DNA of 13,149 bases from Acidimicrobiaceae bacterium. GTDB lineage: Bacteria > Actinomycetota > Acidimicrobiia > Acidimicrobiales > Bog-793. Position numbers and translations under genes: made by a program. Where the stretch lies: NCBI GenBank assembly GCA_003170375.1, contig PMZN01000083.1:1225-14373 (forward strand), read 5' to 3'. Positions 1 through 6,098 of the stretch are shown piece by piece; the first letter of the stretch is position 1, and each line of letters begins with the position of its first letter. A model generated the notes under the pieces. That model did not search any database. It was not told the DNA's origin and worked only from the letters and a program-made list of their open reading frames with translations.

Positions 1-345
1 GTCGCGACCGAGGAGGCCTACACGAAGATCGGGGCCCTTCGCGCGCGGATCGACCAAGCGCTCAGCGATGTGATCGTCGAGTCCGGCCTACCGGCTCACG
101 TCGTGTCGATCGGGGCGAAGGGTTGCGTCACATTCTCGACCGAGCCGGTGCGCGACTACCGGGACTTCCTCGAGATCGACGACAGGTACAACCACGCCCA
201 CTGGTTGTTCCAGCACAACGGCGGGGTGTTCCTTCCTCCTTGGGGCAAGACCGAACAGTGGCTCGTCTCGGTCCAGCACGACAGCTCCGACGTCGACCGC
301 CTCCTCGGCAACTTCGAGCGTTTCGCTCGAGCCGTAACGGGCTAG
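1..345 (+). CDS. Class III PLP-dependent aminotransferase, C-terminal fragment (glutamate-1-semialdehyde aminomutase-like)
   Basis: Only the last 114 codons lie in the window. The frame is open from base 1 and stops at TAG 343-345. The fragment matches the small C-terminal domain of glutamate-1-semialdehyde 2,1-aminomutase-type enzymes. It has a GCVTFSTEPVRDY stretch (the family's 'G.M.T.FF...PV.(N/D)Y'), then a short helix, GGVFLPP (family 'GVYLPPS'), a WLVSVQH segment (family 'FLS.AH') and a closing D-x-D-R-x-L helix. The catalytic lysine and PLP site would be upstream, outside the window. Full family members isomerise glutamate-1-semialdehyde to 5-aminolevulinate for tetrapyrroles, but many actinobacterial paralogues act on other amino acids. 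With only the C-terminus visible I cannot separate HemL from such paralogues. Its only visible neighbour is convergent (the GGDEF-EAL gene), so its operon lies to the left. Confidence 0.85.
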   Translation, partial: VATEEAYTKIGALRARIDQALSDVIVESGLPAHVVSIGAKGCVTFSTEPVRDYRDFLEIDDRYNHAHWLFQHNGGVFLPPWGKTEQWLVSVQHDSSDVDRLLGNFERFARAVTG

Positions 346-453
346 CTCTGGCCGGCGAAACTGCCACGAAGGTGTGACGCTGTTCGCAACGGCCGGCCGA
401 GAGACAGGCCCTACCTCTGGGCGATGTCGGCCACGAACCTGCCAGGCCATAGG

Positions 454-472
454 TCGGGCCTCGAAGGCCCGA
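454..472. terminator. Candidate bidirectional hairpin between convergent genes
   Basis: There is a perfect 8-bp inverted repeat, TCGGGCCT / AGGCCCGA, with a 3-nt loop. It sits in the 170-bp gap between the convergent ends of the aminotransferase and the GGDEF-EAL gene. No T-tract follows on either strand, so this would be an 'I-shaped' terminator of the sort common in high-GC bacteria. The stem is seen directly; the terminator role is inferred from position. Confidence 0.45.
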
Positions 473-515
473 TCACCAAGCCGTGGAGCCTCCGATGGCA
501 GACTCAACGGCTCCT

Positions 516-3380
516 TCAGCCGCCGTAACCTGGGTGCCCGCTCTTGAGGTACTCCAGGTACTCGTCGAAGCTGCACGGGCGCGCTAACAAGTACCCTTGC
601 GCGTACTCGCATCCGAGGTCACGCACTGCCGCGAGTTCCTCCCTGGTCTCGACGCCCTCCGCGACGACACGGAGACTGAGCGCGTCACCGATCGCGATCA
701 TTGCCGTGACGAGAGTGGCGTCGTAAGGGTCAGAGTCCAGGTTGGAGATGAAGGACCGATCGATCTTGAGCTCGTCGACCGAGAACCCACGCAGGTAGGC
801 GAGCGACGAATACCCGGTGCCGAAGTCGTCGATGGAAAGTTGCGTCCCGATTGCCCGCAGCTGGTGCAGCACCTTGGAGAAATAGTCGACGTCCCCCATC
901 AGCACGGACTCGGTGATCTCGAGGCAGAGCAGCTTCGGTTCGACGCCCGTCGTTGAAATCAGTTCCTCCAGGTGGCGCGTGAAGTCGCGTGACCGCAGTT
1001 GTATGGCGGAGACGTTGACCGACATCGTGCACGCTGGCTGTCGGGGTTCGGTCCGGTTGGAGCGTGCGAGAGCCTTGCACGCCTGTTCGAGGACCCATTC
1101 GCCGATCGGGACGATCAGCCCACAGTCCTCGGCAACTGGGATGAAGTCTGCCGGGCCGATTATTCCCCGATCCGGGTCGTGCCACCGTAGAAGCGCCTCG
1201 GCGCCGACGAAACGCCCCTCGATCATCGACCAGACGGGCTGGAAGGCGAGCGCAAATTCGTGCTTGTCGAGGGCGCGACGCAGGCCCGCCTCTCCTGTGG
1301 AGCGCTGCTCGGCTTCGGCCCGCAAAGTGTCGTCGAACACCTCGTAGCGTGCCCTGCCGAGATCCTTGGCGCGGTACATCGCGAGGTCGGCGTCGCGCAG
1401 AAGCTTGTCGGCGCTCCCGCCCGCTTTGCTTGTGGTGATCCCGATCGACGCCGTCACGTGCACCTCCTCGCCGTCGATATCGAACGGTGCGTTGAACGAG
1501 ATCAGCGTGTGGTCCGCGATCTTGATCGCTTCGGCCGCGGCGAGAAGCTTTTCGCACACGACGACGAACTCGTCGCCGCTGAAGCGGGCCACGGTGTCCG
1601 AAGCGCGCGAGCGCTCCACCAATCTGTCGGCGACGGCCCTCAGCACGGCATCGCCAAAACCGTGGCCTCGCGTGTCGTTGAAAACCTTGAACCGGTCTAC
1701 GTCGACGAAGAGCAAGGCAACCAGTCCGTTTTCGCGGGTGGCGCGCGACAACGCGTGCTCGATCCGGTCCATGGCCAGCACCCGGTTAGGCAGCCCGGTG
1801 AGGGGATCATGGAGGACCTCGTGTTCGAGACGCAGTTCCGCCGCCTTCCGGTCGCTGATGTCACGAGTGATGCCGTCCATTCCGATGACTTCCCCATCTG
1901 CGTCAAGGACCGCGCCGAGGCTCTGGTTCACCCAGATCTTGGAGCCGTCCTTGCGTGCGAACTCGACATCGACGGCCGACTTGACACGGCGAGAACGCAC
2001 CCGCCTCAGCCACACGTCACGAGAGGCGTGGTCGATCAGGCAATTGATGAGCTCAGGCTGGGCGTAGAACTCTTCCGGCGTGTACCCGGTGATCGCGAGG
2101 CACGCCGGGCTCACGAACTCGAAACCAGGATCGGGGAAGATCCGGTAGCGGAATATGAGGTCCCGCGAGTTCTCGGCGAGCATGTGGAGCTGGCGTTCGA
2201 CTCCTCGTGCCTTCTCCTCGGCTTCATGGCGGTCCGTGATGTCCTGCACGACGCCGGCGAGCGCGACCGGGCCTCCACTCTCGTCAGCGACGACGTCCGC
2301 CGCTGAGAAGACCCACCGTTGCGTGCCGTCCGGGCGCACTATCCGATATTCGAGCTCGAAGCGAGGTCCCCCGGTGATCGCCGCGAGCTCCGCCGCCTGG
2401 ACGCGCGGGAGGTCGTCAGGGTGGACCCCCCCGAAGAAGTCCGCCGAGGTCAAGTTGGGACGCTCGGCGATCCCGAAAATCCGGTACACCTCTCTCGTCC
2501 AGGTCACCGGTGCACTCGGGGTGCCGCCGGAGATCCACCCACCGATGTGCCCTACGCGCTGGGCTCGCTCGAGAAGTGCCCGGCTCTCGGCGAGGTCGCG
2601 CTCACGCCGCTTGCGCTCGGTGATGTCGTGCAGGACCGCGGCCTCCCCGACGATCGAGCCGTCCGGGGCGAGGATCGGCGACAGGCTCATCGACACCTCG
2701 AAATTCGTGCCATCGCGCCGTGTCCGCGCCGTCTCGTGATGGCTCAAACGCTCCCCGGCTGCCACCCTGGCGAAGACCTGCGTGAAGTCCTCGAGAGCTT
2801 CTTCATCGAGGATCTCGCCATAAAAGCGCCCAACCATCTCAGCGGCGCTGTAGTGGTAGAGGCGCTCGGCGGCTCGGTTCCAGCTCGTCACGCGCCCGTC
2901 CATCTCGACGCTCACGATGGCGTCCTCAGTGCTTTCCACGATCGCGGCGAGCAACGCTCGAATCTCCTCCGAGCGTTGCCGATCGCTGATGTCGTGAGCG
3001 ATCCCCAAAGAGCCGACGACGAGCCCGTCAGAGGCTTGAATCGGTGAGATCGTCAGGGACACCTGAACCTCGGAACCGTCCCTGTGGGTGCGCGCCGTCT
3101 CAAGGTGGGCGACTCGCTCGCCCCGGGCGAGTCGGGCCGTGATCGCCGAGAACTCATCTCGCCGGGCCTCGGGCACGATCATCTCGAAGTTCTGGCCGAT
3201 GGCCTCTGCCGCCGTCCAGCCAAACAGGCTTTCGGCCGCAGGGCTCCAGCTCATGATCGTGCCGTCGAGGCGCTGCGAGACGATCGCGTCTTCACTCGAG
3301 TCGACGACGGCGGCGAACAACAGGGCTGCCGAGAATTCCTCTGGCAAGCCCTCGAACTCCGCAGATCGGCCGACGGTCAT
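516..3380 (-). CDS. Four-PAS GGDEF-EAL cyclic-di-GMP turnover protein
   Basis: This 954-residue, apparently cytosolic sensor enzyme has no predicted membrane segment. Domains: PAS1 about 20-133, PAS2 about 142-258, PAS3 about 272-385, PAS4 about 396-512 (each ending in a D-I-[ST]-[DE]-R linker), GGDEF about 520-680, EAL about 695-945. The cyclase signature is SGDEF (601-605), with a metal-binding D560 (FVDVDRFK) and an RASD inhibitory I-site at 592-595, exactly five residues before the signature. The phosphodiesterase half looks intact: EALLRW (728-733), N789 in SVNVS, E821 in LEITES, DDFGTGYSS (851-859), K872 in LKID, E908 in VVAEGVET and QGY (928-930). I therefore infer a c-di-GMP phosphodiesterase, with the cyclase half either weakly active or regulatory. 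The start is ATG with a GGTGG six bases upstream. It lies 66 bp downstream of the MscS gene on the same strand and may be co-transcribed. PAS1 and PAS2 look like a tandem duplication. The signal sensed cannot be read from the sequence. Confidence 0.95.
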   Translation of the reverse strand: MTVGRSAEFEGLPEEFSAALLFAAVVDSSEDAIVSQRLDGTIMSWSPAAESLFGWTAAEAIGQNFEMIVPEARRDEFSAITARLARGERVAHLETARTHRDGSEVQVSLTISPIQASDGLVVGSLGIAHDISDRQRSEEIRALLAAIVESTEDAIVSVEMDGRVTSWNRAAERLYHYSAAEMVGRFYGEILDEEALEDFTQVFARVAAGERLSHHETARTRRDGTNFEVSMSLSPILAPDGSIVGEAAVLHDITERKRRERDLAESRALLERAQRVGHIGGWISGGTPSAPVTWTREVYRIFGIAERPNLTSADFFGGVHPDDLPRVQAAELAAITGGPRFELEYRIVRPDGTQRWVFSAADVVADESGGPVALAGVVQDITDRHEAEEKARGVERQLHMLAENSRDLIFRYRIFPDPGFEFVSPACLAITGYTPEEFYAQPELINCLIDHASRDVWLRRVRSRRVKSAVDVEFARKDGSKIWVNQSLGAVLDADGEVIGMDGITRDISDRKAAELRLEHEVLHDPLTGLPNRVLAMDRIEHALSRATRENGLVALLFVDVDRFKVFNDTRGHGFGDAVLRAVADRLVERSRASDTVARFSGDEFVVVCEKLLAAAEAIKIADHTLISFNAPFDIDGEEVHVTASIGITTSKAGGSADKLLRDADLAMYRAKDLGRARYEVFDDTLRAEAEQRSTGEAGLRRALDKHEFALAFQPVWSMIEGRFVGAEALLRWHDPDRGIIGPADFIPVAEDCGLIVPIGEWVLEQACKALARSNRTEPRQPACTMSVNVSAIQLRSRDFTRHLEELISTTGVEPKLLCLEITESVLMGDVDYFSKVLHQLRAIGTQLSIDDFGTGYSSLAYLRGFSVDELKIDRSFISNLDSDPYDATLVTAMIAIGDALSLRVVAEGVETREELAAVRDLGCEYAQGYLLARPCSFDEYLEYLKSGHPGYGG

Positions 3381-3446
3381 CTAGCGCCACCAAGATTCAG
3401 TTGTTCAGCCCGAAAAGAGGCCGCGCTGCCCCTGACTGACGAAAGC

Positions 3447-4124
3447 CTACGGCATTTGACGTTCAGGCCCAGGACTATCGACGTCCGGTAGTTGGCCGAG
3501 ATCCGCCTTCGGCATGACCGGGTCCGCTCGTGTGCCTGGCAATTGGCCGACGCCGGCAGCGAGCATGGCCGAGTTGGGAATCTTGAGATCTCCATCGTCG
3601 GTACGCAGCGTCACGTAGGTGAGGCTGACCTCGAGGATCCAGGCGTCGAATACCCCGCCGAGCGCTCCCGAGCGGATCCGAACGTGGTCGCCGATCTTGA
3701 AAGGCCTCGCGAGGAGGAGCACGAGCGCAGCAAAGACGTTTCCAAGGCTCTGCTGCGCGGCTATGCCGAGCACGACTCCGGCGAGCCCTGCACCGACCAG
3801 AAGATGATCGATGGACACTTCGAGCACTGCGAACACCGCGAAGACGACCACGAGGTAGCCGATGCCGGTTGCGAGCAGCCGAACCGCCGCCCCGGCGGCC
3901 GCGATCGATCGCAGTGTCACGAGGTGGCCCAGGCCGCCGGCGATTCGCCGCGTCGCGATGACGCCCGAGACGAGGAGTGTGGCTGCGCTTATCCAAGCGA
4001 CGAGCTTTGGGTGGAGCGCATAGCTGTGGACATTCCCGAACTCGGAGCCGCTCACGAGCGCGGCGGAAGCGACGACCCCAGCGAGGATCCCGATCGTCCA
4101 GTTGTGCTTGCGAACGCCAGTCAT
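3447..4124 (-). CDS. Short MscS-family mechanosensitive channel
   Basis: This 225-residue membrane protein has hydrophobic segments at about 8-26, 41-60 and 85-102. A Gly/Ala-rich pore helix follows at about 107-138 (AGLAGVVLGIAAQQSLGNVF), leading into the MscS signature RPFKIGDHVRI (140-150). The beta-domain (to about 190) has the family's 'GVF..W.L.V.LTYV.LRT.DG....PNS' pattern. The usual alpha/beta C-terminal vestibule is missing: after PNSAMLAAGV the protein ends in about 35 Pro-rich residues, making it shorter than E. coli MscS (286 residues). Family members open under membrane tension to release osmolytes during hypo-osmotic shock. The start codon is ATG at 4122-4124 with a poor ribosome site (GGCGAG abuts the start, GGCGG lies further up), so it is uncertain. 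The gene directly precedes the GGDEF-EAL gene, 66 bp apart and co-directional. Confidence 0.9.
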   Translation of the reverse strand: MTGVRKHNWTIGILAGVVASAALVSGSEFGNVHSYALHPKLVAWISAATLLVSGVIATRRIAGGLGHLVTLRSIAAAGAAVRLLATGIGYLVVVFAVFAVLEVSIDHLLVGAGLAGVVLGIAAQQSLGNVFAALVLLLARPFKIGDHVRIRSGALGGVFDAWILEVSLTYVTLRTDDGDLKIPNSAMLAAGVGQLPGTRADPVMPKADLGQLPDVDSPGPERQMP

Positions 4125-4181
4125 CTCGCCGGCCGCCTAGTTGTCACCACCTATCCACGGTAGCGATCTCTGATCACCTGA

Positions 4182-4418
4182 GCCCTTCGACCGGAGCGAC
4201 ACGACCTCGAACAGCGAGTCCGAGGTCCCACCGCGGCGTTCCGGATCAGCTCGGCGATCGCGCTCGCCGCTGGCGCTGCCGCGCTGCTTGTGCCTGCCAG
4301 GCCGTCTGCGTCGCCCGACCAGGGCATGGCGGTGGAGCCCGGCACTGTTCGGGCGGCAGAGCAGATCCCCCCGGAGCTCCGTGCGGTTGCGCAGAGTTGT
4401 TCAGGGTTCTTGTGGTAA
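4182..4418 (+). pseudogene. Start-less exported-protein remnant (possible signal peptide)
   Basis: This plus-strand frame opens after TGA 4179-4181 and closes at TAA 4416-4418. It has no ATG, GTG or TTG before a signal-peptide-like stretch: ISSAIALAAGAAALLVPA, then a plausible cleavage region (ARPSAS) and a mature-like tail ending QIPPELRAVAQSCSGFLW. The tail resembles the opening of actinobacterial lytic transglycosylases ('IP..L...Y..AA..C.GL.W'), which would continue for more than 100 residues. If so, this is the broken 5' end of such a gene. The resemblance is weak and from memory. The hydrophobic run is seen; the decay is inferred from the missing start and premature stop. The 3' end overlaps the opposite-strand TetR gene by 18 bases. 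It could also be chance coding character in high-GC DNA. Confidence 0.25.
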
Positions 4419-5054
4419 GCGGGCATGCTCGGCGCGGAAGGCGTCGATCATGTAGGCAGTGAACCGCCGCCACGTGTCGGGCGCACTGTCGCGCGTCGCG
4501 GTCACAACGCCGGCGTTGGCGAACAGCAGCATGGGAACGTCCGTAAAGACGAAGTCAGCGCGAAGTGTGCCTTGCTGCTGCGCTCGTCCGATGAGCTGTT
4601 CCAGGTTCTGCAGGGCACGGTTCCTAAGTTCCTCAGCTGGGGAGGGGGCCGGGAACCTCATGGTGATGAGGTCCTTGAGCCCAGCGTCGGCGGCTTGCAT
4701 CGCACAGAACTTGTTGATGAGCCAGCAGAAGCCGGCCCACGGGTCCGGGTCATCGAGCGCGTGCTCGGCGGCAGCCGCATAGTCGGCCATCTTTCGCTCG
4801 AAGCTGGCCGCGATGAGGTTGGCCCTGGTGGGGAATCGTCGGTAGAGGGTGGCGATGCCCACGCCGGCTCGCCGGGCGATCTTCTCCAGGGCGGCGTTCA
4901 GGCCCCACTCGGCAAATACCTCTTGGGCTGCGGCGACTATCCGCTCCCGATTGCGCTCGGCGTCGGCCCGCAGGCCCGGGGAGCCCTCGGCGCCGGCCAC
5001 GATGGCCGGTGGCGGAGCCCCGGCCGAACGGCCTCGGTCCGACGTCTCGATCAC
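4401..5054 (-). CDS. TetR/AcrR-family transcriptional regulator
   Basis: This 217-residue DNA-binding repressor-type protein has a disordered Ala/Pro/Gly-rich tail (1-28). A classic TetR N-terminal domain follows at about 29-82, with R-x-R-I-v-A-A-A-x-E-v-F-A-e-x-G, I-A-R-R-A-G-V-G-I-A-T-L-Y-R-R-F-P-T-R and N-L. The C-terminal ligand-binding domain is helical, including a WxxF helix near the end. The start is GTG at 5052-5054; no ribosome site is visible upstream, but a TACACT -10-like element ends 6 bases before it, suggesting a leaderless transcript. It is divergent from the DegV gene. Two operator-like repeats fill the intergenic space, so autoregulation and control of the DegV gene are the natural inference. 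The ligand is unknown; given the partner, an acyl-CoA or fatty acid is a reasonable guess only. Confidence 0.93.
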   Translation of the reverse strand: MIETSDRGRSAGAPPPAIVAGAEGSPGLRADAERNRERIVAAAQEVFAEWGLNAALEKIARRAGVGIATLYRRFPTRANLIAASFERKMADYAAAAEHALDDPDPWAGFCWLINKFCAMQAADAGLKDLITMRFPAPSPAEELRNRALQNLEQLIGRAQQQGTLRADFVFTDVPMLLFANAGVVTATRDSAPDTWRRFTAYMIDAFRAEHARLPQEP

Positions 5055-5060
5055 TGCTTC

Positions 5061-5066
5061 AGTGTA
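5061..5066 (-). promoter_or_regulatory. Candidate -10 element for a leaderless TetR transcript
   Basis: On the minus strand TACACT (TAnnnT type) is followed by GAAGCA and then the GTG start of the TetR gene. Transcription would begin at or next to the start codon, which fits the absence of a Shine-Dalgarno sequence. Operator repeat 1 sits immediately upstream, where the -35/-10 spacer would be. No convincing -35 is visible. Leaderless mRNAs are common in Actinobacteria. Confidence 0.4.
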
Positions 5067-5069
5067 CCG

Positions 5070-5094
5070 GCAAGCGGAGGGTAGCCTCCAGTTA
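5070..5094. promoter_or_regulatory. Operator-like repeat 1 (probable TetR site)
   Basis: The core is GGAGGGTAGCCTCC (5076-5089), with 5-bp inverted arms GGAGG/CCTCC around a 4-bp centre, flanked by GCAA on the left and GTTA on the right. It matches repeat 2 at 19 of 25 positions, and the mismatches fall mainly in the centre. It overlaps the predicted TetR promoter. The site is seen; binding by this TetR is inferred from position. Confidence 0.6.
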
Positions 5095-5111
5095 CGTGTT
5101 AGCCTTCCGAT

Positions 5112-5136
5112 GCAAATGGAGGGCTACCTCCGGTTA
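5112..5136. promoter_or_regulatory. Operator-like repeat 2 (probable TetR site)
   Basis: The core is GGAGGGCTACCTCC (5118-5131), again with GGAGG/CCTCC arms and the same GCAA...GTTA flanks as repeat 1. The start-to-start distance from repeat 1 is 42 bp, four helical turns, so dimers on both sites would lie on the same face of the DNA. It lies just upstream of a TATCGT -10-like element (5144-5149) that could drive the DegV gene. Confidence 0.6.
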
Positions 5137-5177
5137 GTGGAAGTATCGTGTCGAACACGCAGAATGGAGCTCGAGGA

Positions 5178-6098
5178 ATGCCGGAAGAAGTCCCAGCTGC
5201 TGGTCGGGCTCGAAGCGTCGAAGGCGACACGCAACCGCTGGGCGGGATGCCCAAGGCTCGGATCCGAGTCGTCACAGACAGTGGCGCCGACCTTGACAGA
5301 GCAGTCGCTGCCGAGCACGGAGTGAGCGTCGTGCACCTCGACGTCCGGCTCGGTGCGTTCGGACCGGATATCACCTCGACCTGGTCGCCCGAGGAGTTCT
5401 GGGAGAGATCAGCCCACATTGCGGAGTTGCCCGAGACCTCGGCGCCCTCGCCTGGGGCGTTCAAGGAGGCTTTCTCAGCCCTGGCAGACGAGGGTGCTGA
5501 AGGAATCGTGTGCATAACGTTGTCGTCGAAGCTGTCTGCGACCTACCAGGCCGCTGTCGTCGGGGCCGAGAGCGTGACAGATGGGATCCGAGTCCGAGTC
5601 GTCGACTCGCAGTTCGCGACGATGGCGGAGGGGCTCACGGTGCTCGATGCCGTGGCCACCGCCGAAGCGGGTGGGGACTTCGAGGCCGTCGCGGCGGCGG
5701 CGGTCGCCAGCAGCGGGAGAATGCAGCTCTTCGGAACACTCGACTCCCTCGACAACCTGCGCAAGGGCGGACGCCTCGGATCGGCCCAAGCACTGCTAGG
5801 CGGGCTGCTGGACATAAAGCCGGTCCTCGAGATCCGGGACGGTGTGCTCGAGCTCGAGTCCCGTCCTCGGACCCGTTCTCGCTCCTTCGAGCGCCTCGCC
5901 TCGAAGGTGCGCGAGGCGGAAGATCTCGAGCGCCTCGCCGTGGTGCACGCGGCTGCCTCCGATGTCGACTTGTTCGTCGAGCTTCTCGCCGCCTCGTTCC
6001 CGAGGGACCGCATCAGCGTCGGCTGGCTCGGCCCGGTCATCGGGACTCACGTCGGCCGGGGCACGATCGCGGTGGCCGCGCAGCGTCGCGTCAGGTAG
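5178..6098 (+). CDS. DegV/FakB-family fatty-acid-binding protein
   Basis: This 306-residue cytosolic protein carries the DegV hallmarks: IRVVTDSGADL (29-39), the TSAPSPG acyl-binding loop (87-93), LSSKLSATYQAA (115-126), VVDSQ (141-145), TLDSLDNLRKGGRLG (187-201), IKPVLEI (213-219) and GPVIGTHVGRG (285-295). FakB-type members hold a fatty acid while FakA phosphorylates it to acyl-phosphate for phospholipid synthesis. No fakA-like gene is in the window. Start choice: ATG 5178 has GGAG eight bases upstream and lies about 30 bases after a TATCGT -10-like element. GTG 5148 is in frame but would overlap that element. ATG 5247 begins right at the conserved domain and is a third option. The gene is divergent from the TetR regulator and shares its operators. 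Its 3' end overlaps the convergent lipoprotein gene by 8 bases. Confidence 0.93.
   Translation: MPEEVPAAGRARSVEGDTQPLGGMPKARIRVVTDSGADLDRAVAAEHGVSVVHLDVRLGAFGPDITSTWSPEEFWERSAHIAELPETSAPSPGAFKEAFSALADEGAEGIVCITLSSKLSATYQAAVVGAESVTDGIRVRVVDSQFATMAEGLTVLDAVATAEAGGDFEAVAAAAVASSGRMQLFGTLDSLDNLRKGGRLGSAQALLGGLLDIKPVLEIRDGVLELESRPRTRSRSFERLASKVREAEDLERLAVVHAAASDVDLFVELLAASFPRDRISVGWLGPVIGTHVGRGTIAVAAQRRVR

Noticed and set aside
1260..2306. A 348-codon plus-strand open frame, and another at 1366-2067, opposite the GGDEF-EAL gene
   Set aside because: They lie fully antisense to a gene with unmistakable domains; their products are low-complexity Arg/Ala/Asp-rich with no recognisable motif, as expected of high-GC shadows.
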